Of a stretch of 64,000 bases of DNA, positions 42,429 through 50,944 are shown in pieces. Within the stretch, counting starts at the first letter, position 1. The number at the start of each line of letters is the position of its first letter. The notes below the pieces were generated by a model, which was not told the origin of the DNA, did no database searches, and was given only the letters and a program-made list of their open reading frames with translations. The position numbers were made by a program, and so were the translations under genes. The stretch covers positions 62,001-126,000 of the forward strand of contig NZ_MUBJ01000005.1 in assembly GCF_002127535.1 (NCBI RefSeq). Direction: 5' to 3'. The stretch is from Xenorhabdus vietnamensis. GTDB lineage: Bacteria; Pseudomonadota; Gammaproteobacteria; Enterobacterales; Enterobacteriaceae.

Positions 42429-43448
42429 GTGGAAATATTAGTGACAGGTGGAATGGGCTATATCGGTAGCCATACGTGTGTCCAAATGCTTGAAGCAGGA
42501 ATGACGCCAATCATCATCGATAATCTGTGCAATGCCAATCGTGAAGTACTGGCCCGCATTGAAGCACTAACTGGTGTGCAACCTCTATTTTATGAAGGGG
42601 ATATTCGTGATGAATCCTTCCTTGATACCATTTTTGCTCGCCATCAGATTCAATCGGTAATTCATTTTGCCGGTTTGAAAGCGGTTGGGGAGTCTGTCGC
42701 TAAACCTATCGAATATTATGATAATAATGTCAATGGAACGCTGGTGCTGGTGCGCAGTATGCATAAAGCGGGTGTAAAAAGCATTATCTTTAGTTCATCC
42801 GCGACAGTATATGGTGATCCTGATGTTGTGCCGATTACCGAGCAATCCACGGTAGGCAATACGACTAACCCTTATGGAACCAGTAAGTACATGGTTGAAC
42901 ACTGCCTGTCTGATCTTCATCATGCTGAAAATGATTGGTCTGTGGTGCTGCTGCGTTACTTCAATCCAGTTGGTGCTCATCCTTCGGGCACAATGGGGGA
43001 AGATCCTCAAGGAGTTCCTAATAATTTGATGCCTTATATTGCCCAAGTAGCGGTAGGTCGCCGGGAAAAGCTGTCTGTGTATGGTAATGATTATCCGACA
43101 TCTGATGGCACCGGAGTGCGTGATTATATCCATGTTATGGATTTGGCCGACGGACACATTGCAGCATTAAATGTCGTTGGCAAGAAGCCGGGGCTGCATA
43201 TCTACAATTTGGGCACCGGAAAAGGTACCAGCGTGCTGGAAATGGTGGCAGCTTTCAGTCAGGCCAGTGGCAAGCCTGTTCCTTATGAGATTTGCCCACG
43301 TCGTCCGGGAGATATTGCGGAATGTTGGTCAAGCCCAGAAAAAGCCGGGCGAGAGCTAGGTTGGAAGGCAAGCCGTACTATTGTGGAGATGACCGCAGAT
43401 GCTTGGCGTTGGCAGTCTCAAAATCCCAATGGCTATCAAGTGAAATAA
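42429..43448 (+). CDS. galE: GalE, UDP-glucose 4-epimerase
   Basis: 339 residues (E. coli 338), starting at GTG 42429 with AGAGG 5 nt upstream (first residues MEILVTGGMGYIGSH). Extended SDR with NAD: GGMGYIGS, the active-site Ser in FSSSATVYGD and Tyr-xxx-Lys in NPYGTSKYM, LRYFNPVGAHPSG. It interconverts UDP-glucose and UDP-galactose for galactose use and LPS. galTKM do not follow, so it serves mainly surface sugars here (inference). An O-methyltransferase fragment abuts its stop codon. Confidence 0.95.
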   Translation: MEILVTGGMGYIGSHTCVQMLEAGMTPIIIDNLCNANREVLARIEALTGVQPLFYEGDIRDESFLDTIFARHQIQSVIHFAGLKAVGESVAKPIEYYDNNVNGTLVLVRSMHKAGVKSIIFSSSATVYGDPDVVPITEQSTVGNTTNPYGTSKYMVEHCLSDLHHAENDWSVVLLRYFNPVGAHPSGTMGEDPQGVPNNLMPYIAQVAVGRREKLSVYGNDYPTSDGTGVRDYIHVMDLADGHIAALNVVGKKPGLHIYNLGTGKGTSVLEMVAAFSQASGKPVPYEICPRRPGDIAECWSSPEKAGRELGWKASRTIVEMTADAWRWQSQNPNGYQVK

Positions 43449-43628
43449 GTGGACAATATGATTCGTGAAGGTGCAATTTTACATAAGCAGCGGAATGAAT
43501 CTGTTGAAGGTGTCCGTCAGGTACTTGATCAGATGCTCAACCGTTCAGAACTTATTGTCACTGCTTTACAAACTGTGGGGAAAAAAGGTTGGGATGGTTT
43601 TGCATTATTACGGATAAATACGGATTAA
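43449..43628 (+). pseudogene. C-terminal remnant of a class I O-methyltransferase
   Basis: Sixty codons or fewer: GTG 43449 directly follows the galE stop and reads VDNMIREGAIL, then ESVEGVRQVLD and the ending TALQTVGKKGWDGFALLRI, stop at 43626. This is the last quarter of SAM-dependent O-methyltransferases of the caffeoyl-CoA type (family pattern DNVVREGxV ... SVxGVRxF ... ATALQTVGxKGxDGFA). The SAM-binding N-terminal part is missing, so a deletion has joined galE to the middle of a former neighbour. Enzymatic function is excluded; expression by translational coupling is possible. Confidence 0.7.
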
Positions 43629-43670
43629 AAATTTATCCGATAATTTTTTATGGCAGGAAATAATAGGTTA

Positions 43671-43704
43671 CAAAAAGGATGGTTTATTTTTAGTAAACCA
43701 TCCT
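43671..43704 (-). terminator. Terminator of the 43.8-44.2 kb exported-protein gene
   Basis: AGGATGGTTTA and TAAACCATCCT form a perfect 11-bp stem with a 7-nt loop; on the minus strand TTTTTG follows. Confidence 0.85.
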
Positions 43705-43773
43705 GAGATTAGTTAACTATATTCAACACAGCTACTCAATATTGTGACTTAATAGCATTATCTAAATCTAATA

Positions 43774-44241
43774 TTATGATTTTGGGGTTGCAGTCTTATT
43801 TTCAGATGCAGGTTTCCGTGCTGATTGACATGCTTTGCGCTCACTGAGTTCACGCTCTTTAATGATTTTTGCTGTTTCATCTACTACAGGGAGAGAAAAA
43901 CCCATATCGTCATAGGCACCAAAACCAATCAAACGATAACCACTTAGTGGCGTATTTACAGGGATGCGAAATTCTTTCTTTTCTCCTGACGCTAATGCCT
44001 CAAATGAGTGTACTGCCAGTGTGCCTGGCTTACACTTATCATTAAGGGGTAAAACAGCCAGATAGCCCCCAGCTAAGGGTTGGTCACCTTTATTTTGCAG
44101 TGTGCCGCCCACAAAGAATTTGCCGTTGACTCCCAGCCCCATATGGAATAACAAATGCGCTTCCCCTTTTGCCCATAATGCTGGGGAAAACAGGCTGCTT
44201 GCTATTAATATTGCACTGTATGTGTAACCACGCCATTTCAT
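43774..44241 (-). CDS. Exported protein of unknown function
   Basis: 155 residues. Start at ATG 44241 with AGGAG 7 nt upstream; an ATG two codons earlier is too close to that site. A signal peptide ends at about SPALWA-KG. The mature part looks beta-rich (HLLFHMGLGVNGKFFVGGTL, GGYLAVLPLND, GYRLIGFGAYDDMGFSLPV) with two Cys that could form a disulfide and a Lys/Ser-rich tail. I do not recognise the family. Neighbours (lipase, methyltransferase remnant) mark this as an accessory spot. Confidence 0.7.
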   Translation of the reverse strand: MKWRGYTYSAILIASSLFSPALWAKGEAHLLFHMGLGVNGKFFVGGTLQNKGDQPLAGGYLAVLPLNDKCKPGTLAVHSFEALASGEKKEFRIPVNTPLSGYRLIGFGAYDDMGFSLPVVDETAKIIKERELSERKACQSARKPASENKTATPKS

Positions 44242-44328
44242 TTTCATGCTCCTGTTTACTGGGTTCCTAAATGAAATAGGTATTACAGTGGTTGGAGGAA
44301 AAATCAAGTTATCTTACTTAACTTGAGC

Positions 44329-44364
44329 AATAACTGTTAACCCATCAATGACTGTTAATTCATC
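44329..44364. repeat. 18-bp tandem duplication downstream of the lipase gene
   Basis: AATAACTGTTAACCCATC (44329-44346) is followed by AATGACTGTTAATTCATC (44347-44364), three mismatches in 18. It lies immediately 3' of the lipase stop codon. Confidence 0.75.
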
Positions 44365-44369
44365 AACTC

Positions 44370-45230
44370 TTATAGATTGATACAAGAATCAATATCACCA
44401 TATTTCGTCACTCTTTTGAACACATCCAAATCTAACCTGGCAATATAGTTAATTAAATAGTGGCTACATAATGGCCCATCTGAAATATCTAGCTTGGTTT
44501 GAGGTTTAAATTCGTTGGTATAGTCCAATGAGGAATATCCCAAAATTTCAGGAGGTAGGTGAGGTATGACGTCATCTATATAATTGAATACAGCAAAATT
44601 GCTAAAGTTTTGAGTAACGTGTTTGGAGAATTCCTTATTTCCTGGTCTTGGACAGGCAAATAAACAGGCTGAGTGATTGGGCGTTATAGAGCCAATTTCA
44701 TACATGAGATAGGATGCGATTGCAGACCCAAGGCTGTGACCGATTATCGTGAATTGACTGTTTACTCCTATGAGTTGGGCAATCGCTTCCGCCAATTTAA
44801 GGTTGCTATAATCATGGTGTGATTCAGGTTCAATAGTCATCAGCTTCATTGAATCATAGACACTAAAAAACCCCTGGCTTACTTCTACCTTGGGGAAATG
44901 GGTCCACGGTGAGGTGAAATCAATAAGCCCATCGTGGATATCTTCTAGAAAAATTGAAGGGTCTGTTCCACGGATAGCAACAACATATTCTTCTGGAGAG
45001 CTGCTTTTTTCTGCCACATATCCATAACAGACATGATCGGGCCATACGCTTTTTCGGGGCGTGACTGAGAAAGACAGATCATTTGCAGATATATATGCTA
45101 TAACTTTCCATCCATCCTCTTTAATTCTAGGGTCGGCTGGAGGCGTTGGATTATTGTAATACTGTTCATTCATTTTCGCTGCATATAGCACGAATGCTGC
45201 AAAATTGGCGGCTTCTTTGTATGTATACAT
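44370..45230 (-). CDS. Class 3 lipase (alpha/beta hydrolase)
   Basis: 286 residues, no signal peptide. Lipase class 3 features: VVAIRGTDPS (oxyanion region, about 83-92), the nucleophile elbow FTIIGHSLGSAIASYL with S166, Asp219/220 in NYIDDVIPHLPP and His257 in LCSHYLINY as the probable triad. ACPRPGN is also typical. Similar lipases occur in Photorhabdus and Xenorhabdus, some linked to toxin complexes or type VI secretion; no such genes are nearby, and the substrate is unknown. The start has an ATG at 45230 with a weak ribosome site. Confidence 0.85.
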   Translation of the reverse strand: MYTYKEAANFAAFVLYAAKMNEQYYNNPTPPADPRIKEDGWKVIAYISANDLSFSVTPRKSVWPDHVCYGYVAEKSSSPEEYVVAIRGTDPSIFLEDIHDGLIDFTSPWTHFPKVEVSQGFFSVYDSMKLMTIEPESHHDYSNLKLAEAIAQLIGVNSQFTIIGHSLGSAIASYLMYEIGSITPNHSACLFACPRPGNKEFSKHVTQNFSNFAVFNYIDDVIPHLPPEILGYSSLDYTNEFKPQTKLDISDGPLCSHYLINYIARLDLDVFKRVTKYGDIDSCINL

Positions 45231-45265
45231 AGTTACCCCTTTTGTTTGTTCTTTGTTGGTGGGAT

Positions 45266-45325
45266 GTTTGTCTTATGTAGGTTTGTTTTATGTAATCTTG
45301 CTTTATGCAACTTAATTGTATGTCA
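45266..45325. repeat. 15-bp tandem array, four copies, upstream of the lipase gene
   Basis: GTTTGTCTTATGTAG (45266), GTTTGTTTTATGTAA (45281), TCTTGCTTTATGCAA (45296), CTTAATTGTATGTCA (45311). Copies 1 and 2 differ at two positions; the others keep the period and the TATG core. The array lies 35 bp upstream of the lipase start, where its promoter or leader should be. Confidence 0.8.
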
Positions 45326-45630
45326 TTTTACCGGATTTGTTGGATTAAGAGGGAATATACAGGCTGAATGATGCCCTGTTTAGATTGCAATGACATTATT
45401 ATTGTAGGGTGCTGATTTTCATTCAATCCATTCTATTAGAATTTATTTATTAGCAAATGATTAGAAATAATGATTTTAAATCATGTTTTATTTATCAATA
45501 TAGAATTAGTTAATTACCTTTTGTTATATGTAGTTTTTATTTATTCTTTCAAATTGATTGCTATACAGCGTTATTCTCTCCCCGTCTGAAAGTGTTATTT
45601 GCAAATTTTAACAATTATCAAGAGGCAAAT
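45326..45630. other. Gene-free divergent promoter region, lipase / CBS genes
   Basis: AT-rich with no gene. It must carry the promoter of the CBS-CGL operon; I could not fix one. Confidence 0.5.
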
Positions 45631-47001
45631 ATGGCAGCACCACGCTCGGTTCTTGAACTTATAGGGAATACACCGTTACTGGAACTTACTCATTTGGATA
45701 CAGGACCATGCCAGTTGTTCATCAAGTTAGAGAATCAAAATCCGGGTGGTTCAATTAAAGATCGTGTTGCACTTTCAATGATTGAAAAGGCGGAAAAACA
45801 AGGATTGTTGAAGCCAGGGGGCACCATCATTGAAGCTACGGCAGGTAATACAGGTATAGGGCTGGCATTAGTTGCTGCCATGAAAGGCTATAAACTGATT
45901 TTGGTTGTACCTGATAAGATGAGCAGGGAAAAAATTTATCATTTGCGGGCGCTGGGGACGGATGTGCGCCTGACACGATCTGATGTTGGAAAGGGGCATC
46001 CAGAGTATTATCAGGACTATGCTCTGCGTCTGTCGAAAGAAATCAGTGATGCTTATTATATTGATCAATTCAATAACCCTGCGAATTCAGCCGCCCATAT
46101 TGCTAGCACAGGTCCAGAGATTTGGCAGCAGATGGAACAGGATGTTGATGCGGTGGTGGTTGGTGTCGGTTCTGGCGGGACTCTTGGTGGCTTGAGCCAG
46201 TATTTTAAGGGGGTTTCTCCTCATACGGAATTTGTCCTCGCTGACCCTAAAGGTTCTATCCTTGCCGATTATGTTGAGCATGGTCACTATGACGAAGCTG
46301 GCAGTTGGTTTGTGGAAGGTATAGGAGAAGATTTTGTCCCGCCTCTTGGTGATTTTTCTCAGGTTCACCATGCTTATCGCATCACTGATGCAGACGCGTT
46401 TGCCAGCGCCCGGGATTTACTGTTGGCAGAAGGCATCCTGGCTGGCTCTTCTTCGGGAACATTGCTGGCGGCGGCGCTGCGCTATTGCCGCGCACAGAAA
46501 ACGCCGAAACGTGTGGTTACGTTAGCTTGTGATAGTGGCAACAAATATCTGTCGAAGATGTTTAATGATTATTGGTTATTGGAACAAGGGTTGCGCTCAC
46601 AACCACAAGAAAATGATTTGAGCGATTACATTACCTATCGTTATCGGGATGGCGCGACGGTTTCAGTTTCCCCACAAGATACCTTGCAGATAGCTTATGG
46701 TCGCATGCGTCTGTATGACATTTCACAGCTACCTGTGATCGAGAACGATCAAGTCGTAGGTATCATTGATGAGTGGGATCTCATGCATACTATTCAGGCC
46801 AATTCATGCAATTTCTCTTTACCTATTACTGAGGCGATGACCAGTCAGGTTCATACACTCAATAAAAAAGCACCATTAAAGCAGTTAACTGCCACCTTTG
46901 ATGCTGGTCATGTGGCTCTGATTGTTGATGATGACAATCACTTTCTGGGCCTTGTGACTCGTACCGATGTGCTGAACGCATGGCGTCAACAACTCAATTG
47001 A
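45631..47001 (+). CDS. Cystathionine beta-synthase (PLP domain plus CBS pair)
   Basis: 456 residues from ATG 45631 (AGAGG 6 nt upstream). Residues 1-320: fold-type II PLP domain with the PLP Lys43 in NPGGSIKDRVALSM, the phosphate loop GVGSGGTLGG and ATAGNTGIGLALVAA. Residues about 345-455: two CBS motifs (LPVIENDQVVGIIDEWDLM and LIVDDDNHFLGLVTRTDVL), a regulatory module absent from CysK/CysM. Likely reaction: homocysteine plus serine (or O-acetylserine) to cystathionine. Twenty bp before a cystathionine lyase gene, forming a reverse-transsulfuration operon. Confidence 0.85.
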   Translation: MAAPRSVLELIGNTPLLELTHLDTGPCQLFIKLENQNPGGSIKDRVALSMIEKAEKQGLLKPGGTIIEATAGNTGIGLALVAAMKGYKLILVVPDKMSREKIYHLRALGTDVRLTRSDVGKGHPEYYQDYALRLSKEISDAYYIDQFNNPANSAAHIASTGPEIWQQMEQDVDAVVVGVGSGGTLGGLSQYFKGVSPHTEFVLADPKGSILADYVEHGHYDEAGSWFVEGIGEDFVPPLGDFSQVHHAYRITDADAFASARDLLLAEGILAGSSSGTLLAAALRYCRAQKTPKRVVTLACDSGNKYLSKMFNDYWLLEQGLRSQPQENDLSDYITYRYRDGATVSVSPQDTLQIAYGRMRLYDISQLPVIENDQVVGIIDEWDLMHTIQANSCNFSLPITEAMTSQVHTLNKKAPLKQLTATFDAGHVALIVDDDNHFLGLVTRTDVLNAWRQQLN

Positions 47002-47021
47002 TCTCTTTCAGGAATAAATTA

Positions 47022-48206
47022 ATGACTAAGTTTGCTAAGACTGGGTTTAATAAGATTAAATTTGATACACAAAGCGTTCACGCAGGTTATGTGCCTGATC
47101 ATACTGGTGCAGTAATGCCCGCAATTTATGCTACGTCAACTTATGCTCAACCTGCGCCGGGTCAGCATACCGGATATGAATATTCCCGTAGTGGCAACCC
47201 GACGCGTGATGCGTTGGAGCGTGCGATTGCTGAATTGGAAAATGGCACTCGTGGCTATGCTTTTGGTTCTGGTCTGGCTGCCAGTTCGACTATTCTGGAG
47301 CTACTTGATAAAGACAGTCATATTATTGCAGTGGATGATCTCTATGGTGGCACTTACCGATTGCTGGAAAAAGTGCGCAGCCGGACTGCCGGTTTGAGAG
47401 TCACTTACGTCGAGGCCGGGGACACCGTGGCGTTGGAAGCGGCAATTCAGCCCGACACTAAAATGATTTGGGTGGAAACGCCCACTAACCCATTGCTGAA
47501 ATTGGCTGATTTAGCAGCAATTGCACATATTGCCAAGCGCCACAATATCATTAGTGTTGCAGATAACACTTTTGCTTCTCCTTATATCCAGCGTCCACTT
47601 GATTTGGGTTTTGACATTGTTGTTCACTCTGCAACGAAATATCTTAATGGTCATTCTGATGTTGTTGCCGGCCTTGCTGTGGTGGGAAATAATGCAGAGC
47701 TGGCGGAACAAGTGGCCTTCCTGCAAAACTCCATTGGTGGCATTCTTGACCCATTCAGCAGTTTCCTTGTCCTGCGTGGCATTCGGACATTGGCACTGCG
47801 TATGGAGCGCCATATTGATAACGCAGAGAAGATTGCACATTGGCTCGAACAGCAGCCACAAGTTGAGAAAGTGTATTATCCCGGCCTTGCCTCTCATCCT
47901 CAGCATGATCTGGCAAAACGTCAAATGCAAGGTTTTGGTGGCATGATTTCCATCGTACTGAAAGGTGATGATGATTATACGCGTCGAGTCATTAAAGAAC
48001 TGCAATTGTTCACATTAGCGGAAAGTTTAGGGGGCGTGGAGAGTTTGATTGGTCAGCCGTTTACTATGACACATGCTTCCATTCCTCTGGAAAAACGTCT
48101 TTCAGCAGGGATTACCCCACAGCTGATCCGTATTTCAGTTGGTATTGAAAATGCAGATGATCTGATAGCTGATTTGTCTCATGCATTTGAAAATGCAAGT
48201 TTGTAA
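47022..48206 (+). CDS. Cystathionine gamma-lyase/synthase family PLP enzyme
   Basis: 394 residues from ATG 47022 (AGGA 8 nt upstream). Cys/Met metabolism PLP family: GYEYSRSGNPTRDALE, FGSGLAASSTILELL, VETPTNPLLKLADL, PLP Lys206 in VVHSATKYLNGHSDVVAG, and SLGGVESLIGQP. Gamma-lyase and gamma-synthase cannot be separated safely by eye; the preceding CBS gene favours gamma-lyase (cystathionine to cysteine, ammonia and 2-oxobutyrate). A strong terminator follows 40 bp later. Confidence 0.85.
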   Translation: MTKFAKTGFNKIKFDTQSVHAGYVPDHTGAVMPAIYATSTYAQPAPGQHTGYEYSRSGNPTRDALERAIAELENGTRGYAFGSGLAASSTILELLDKDSHIIAVDDLYGGTYRLLEKVRSRTAGLRVTYVEAGDTVALEAAIQPDTKMIWVETPTNPLLKLADLAAIAHIAKRHNIISVADNTFASPYIQRPLDLGFDIVVHSATKYLNGHSDVVAGLAVVGNNAELAEQVAFLQNSIGGILDPFSSFLVLRGIRTLALRMERHIDNAEKIAHWLEQQPQVEKVYYPGLASHPQHDLAKRQMQGFGGMISIVLKGDDDYTRRVIKELQLFTLAESLGGVESLIGQPFTMTHASIPLEKRLSAGITPQLIRISVGIENADDLIADLSHAFENASL

Positions 48207-48246
48207 CAAAAAATAAAGTCATAAAAACTAAATTAATCAAAAAATT

Positions 48247-48280
48247 ATGCCAAACGAAGAACATCGTTTGGCATTTTTTA
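48247..48280 (+). terminator. Terminator of the CBS-CGL operon
   Basis: ATGCCAAACGA and TCGTTTGGCAT form a perfect 11-bp stem with loop AGAACA, followed by TTTTTTA. Confidence 0.92.
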
Positions 48281-48549
48281 TAACTTTATTGAATCTGGTC
48301 GATTTTATTTTTATTGGTTATTTTTATTAAATTTTTTATTTTCTTATCAGAAAGCAAATATAGATTAAAAATCTAGCCCGCTTGGTTTTGAAAAGAATTA
48401 ACGATAATTTTAATTAATGGGTTTTAATTATTTTCAATAAAGCTATTTTAATAATTGCTGATATCCCATTGGGAATGAGATATATTTTATAATGTATATT
48501 TACTTAGTAAATTTCAAGTCTCAATGTAGTTAACAAAGGATGATACGTT
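48281..48549. other. AT-rich gap upstream of the def paralogue
   Basis: No gene seen; very AT-rich. Together with the terminator the gene-free stretch is 343 bp and must contain the def-like promoter. Confidence 0.5.
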
Positions 48550-49056
48550 ATGGCAATTCTAGATATACTCACAATTCCAGATGAAAGACTAAGGCAAAAA
48601 TGTGTTGATGTGACTGGTTTTGATAAAGTTCAACCTCTGATTGATGACATGTTGGAGACAATGTACAACACTGATAATGGTATTGGTTTGGCCGCTCCAC
48701 AGGTCGGTCGGAAAGAAGCGGTTTTGGTCATTGATCTTTCTCCGAATCGTGATCAGCCAATGGTTTTGGTTAACCCTAAGATTGTTGAAAAAGAACGTCG
48801 TGTGGTAAATCAGGAGGGTTGTCTATCGATTCCGGGGTATTATGCAGATGTTGAACGGTTTGAAAAAGTGAAGGTAGAGGCTTTTGATCGGTACGGTAAG
48901 CCCATTATGGTAGAAAGCGAAGATTTTCTGTCAATCGTTATGCAGCATGAAATTGACCACTTACATGGCATTATTTTTATTGATTATTTATCCCCACTGA
49001 AAAGACAAATGGCACTGAAGAAAGTGAAAAAGTACCTAAATAATAGGAGCAATTGA
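48550..49056 (+). CDS. Peptide deformylase, probably a second copy
   Basis: 168 residues. Removes the formyl group from nascent N-terminal Met. All three motifs are intact: GIGLAAPQVG (44-53), EGCLS (metal Cys91) and QHEIDHLHG (H133, E134, H137), so it should be active. The housekeeping def gene normally sits with fmt and rsmB; here it stands alone in accessory DNA, flanked by AT-rich gaps, which suggests a paralogue. Such extra deformylases can protect against deformylase inhibitors; that is inference. AGGATG lies 9 nt upstream of the ATG. Confidence 0.9.
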   Translation: MAILDILTIPDERLRQKCVDVTGFDKVQPLIDDMLETMYNTDNGIGLAAPQVGRKEAVLVIDLSPNRDQPMVLVNPKIVEKERRVVNQEGCLSIPGYYADVERFEKVKVEAFDRYGKPIMVESEDFLSIVMQHEIDHLHGIIFIDYLSPLKRQMALKKVKKYLNNRSN

Positions 49057-49466
49057 CGAGTGGAGTATTAAAAATAAAGTAAATTATTACTTTTTGGTAT
49101 TATATCATTTTGCAATATTATGGTTTTATATATTGCTATTATTTAATTTATTAATGATAAACATGTATAAAAAAGCTTAAAATCATTCTTCTGGACATCA
49201 TGATTTTCCCGTTATTTGGGAAATGTCATTTTTGAAAATGTAAGCTTCCCTTTTTAAAATTTTTATTGTCGAAACAGTTGTGAGTAATGTTTATGTCCAA
49301 TAGATTTTAGGTTGTTGTTAACCATGTAGTTAATGCGGTATATAGTTAACAGCATAAGCTAAAAACAAGGTTCACAAAGTGGTTAACAAAGCAGTTTGCA
49401 AGGTAAGGAATATATCTGATGGAATTCAAGTAATTTGATGGTAATGATATAAGCAGAGGAACTATT
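49057..49466. other. 410-bp gap after the def paralogue
   Basis: No gene. A hairpin TTTCCC/GGGAAA (49205-49223) may end def transcription. Repeats near the right end are listed separately. Confidence 0.5.
49327..49404. repeat. Short direct repeats upstream of the 49.5-kb gene
   Basis: TAGTTAATGCGGTATA (49327) and TAGTTAACAGCATAAG (49343) are related at a 16-bp period; then GGTTCACAAAGT (49369), GGTTAACAAAGC (49381) and AGTTTGCAAGGT (49393) at a 12-bp period. GTTAAC or GTTAAT recurs throughout. Could be repeated binding sites or decayed tandem duplications. Confidence 0.55.
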
Positions 49467-49865
49467 GTGATTGAAAGAAGTGATGTTGCGTATTATCAAC
49501 AACCTAATTTTTCCATTGATCTGAACCTAATAGATACAACTGATGCCAAGGTAGGTACTTATTTGATGATATTGGATGCTGAGGGAATGAGAAATGCTAA
49601 AGTTCCTTCAGTGAAAGCGGGTAGTAAAATGGAATATGTTAATATTCCTTCTACTGCCAGCAGCAATGTGCTTTCATGTGGTATCTATGTCAGAAACAGG
49701 ATCAATAGCAGCTATCCGCTGGTTGGGACTATTTACCTTGGCTATGATCCGTCATCCGGTTGTGTTGATATTGCTACAGTGAAAATATCCCCTGATTCTC
49801 AATTAGCCTTAGATGTTGATAAAGTAGGCAGCACTAAATTTGATTTTAGATTGAAAGAGAAATAG
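49467..49865 (+). CDS. Unknown beta-rich cytoplasmic protein
   Basis: 132 residues from GTG 49467, with AGAGGA 6 nt upstream. No signal peptide or membrane segment. Alternating polar and hydrophobic strands (FSIDLNLIDTTDAKVGTYLM, SYPLVGTIYLGYD, DIATVKISPDSQLALDV) and two Cys. Family not recognised. Size, solubility and accessory position recall small inclusion or lectin-like proteins of entomopathogenic bacteria, but I see no signature to support that. A hairpin follows. Confidence 0.65.
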   Translation: MIERSDVAYYQQPNFSIDLNLIDTTDAKVGTYLMILDAEGMRNAKVPSVKAGSKMEYVNIPSTASSNVLSCGIYVRNRINSSYPLVGTIYLGYDPSSGCVDIATVKISPDSQLALDVDKVGSTKFDFRLKEK

Positions 49866-49909
49866 AACATTCAGGGTCTTTGCATCAAAGTTTGTATAAA
49901 AATGAGTAA

Positions 49910-49931
49910 GGTGGCTACTTGGCAGGCCACC
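49910..49931 (+). terminator. Hairpin after the 49.5-kb gene
   Basis: GGTGGC and GCCACC pair across a 10-nt loop, 45 bp after the stop codon. The following sequence is not a T tract, so termination is only likely. Confidence 0.45.
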
Positions 49932-50067
49932 CACTGATTATTCTATTTTGGAATGTCGTAATACTTTGATGTATCGGTTTATTTCAGATAACAGTAATTA
50001 ACTTATTAAGCATATTTTAACTTAATGGCATTTCTATCGTATTTTAATTTTTTTGCCATGTTATAAG

Positions 50068-50748
50068 CTATAAAAAGAAATGGCGGGCCAATAACGGTGC
50101 GGTAAAATTTTTCTTCAAATAAAAACCTCTGGGCAATGTCATGATTGGCTGACCATATTCTCCTATCGCTTCTGTCAGTGCTCGGCTATTGGCGGCTTTG
50201 GGGCGCAGCTGTAGCACTTCACCATGACGTGCTGTGATATTCTCGACTTTTCCCAGAACAATAAGATCCATGAGTTCTTCCCAATCGCGTTGCAACAATT
50301 CTTCTTCAATAACATTCGGGCTCCAAAGTAACGGAGAACCGACACGACGTTCGGAAAGTGGGATGCTTCTTTCTCCTTCAACGGGTATCCACAGGACGCG
50401 GGATAATTTACGCCTGACGTGACAATTTTCCCATTTAATACCACTGTTGCCTGTTAAAGGCGCAACACAGACAAAGGTTGTTTCTAATGGAGAGCCTTTG
50501 CTATCCACAGGGATTGTTTTCAGTTCGACACCAATATTTTCAAAATCTTGTTCGGGTTTACTGCCTGCACTCGCACCTAAATAATATTCAAGCAACATAC
50601 CAACCCAACCTTTATCACGTTTTAAGTTAGGGGGAATAGGGAGCTTAGCTAACTCAGCAAGTTCCCCCATAGATAAGCCTGCCAGAGAATGGGCACGATC
50701 GAATAGTTGTTGTTCGTTTTCAGGTGGTGTCGGGGGTGTAAAGTACAT
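50068..50748 (-). CDS. mutH: MutH, mismatch-repair endonuclease
   Basis: 226 residues. Nicks the unmethylated strand at hemimethylated GATC when activated by MutL. The catalytic D-x6-E-x-K is D68, E75, K77 ([14 protein letters not shown]), with the upstream Glu in [20 protein letters not shown] and HFFL near the ends are family-like. E. coli rppH, the divergent neighbour of mutH, is absent here; a DnaA-box region follows. Confidence 0.95.
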   Translation of the reverse strand: MYFTPPTPPENEQQLFDRAHSLAGLSMGELAELAKLPIPPNLKRDKGWVGMLLEYYLGASAGSKPEQDFENIGVELKTIPVDSKGSPLETTFVCVAPLTGNSGIKWENCHVRRKLSRVLWIPVEGERSIPLSERRVGSPLLWSPNVIEEELLQRDWEELMDLIVLGKVENITARHGEVLQLRPKAANSRALTEAIGEYGQPIMTLPRGFYLKKNFTAPLLARHFFL

Positions 50749-50812
50749 ATTTTAGAGTCTTTTTTGTCTGTTTAAAAAACGTACTATGAATTGTTGGGAA
50801 TAATTATTAGTT

Positions 50813-50841
50813 TATCATTATCATGATTATCTTGATAATGA
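50813..50841. promoter_or_regulatory. Fur-like GATAAT array upstream of mutH
   Basis: TCATTATCA (50815-50823) and TGATAATGA (50833-50841) are perfect 9-bp arms; read on the minus strand the element holds three GATAAT hexamers, the unit of Fur boxes. It is about 65 bp upstream of mutH, which is not a known Fur target. Confidence 0.4.
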
Positions 50842-50944
50842 CATGATATAAAAGATTTTTTTATTTATGTTCTCTGCATTAAAAATAAATTTGTTATGAT
50901 TATTCACTCATTCCCAGTAATAATAAACAGGATCTTACACCATG

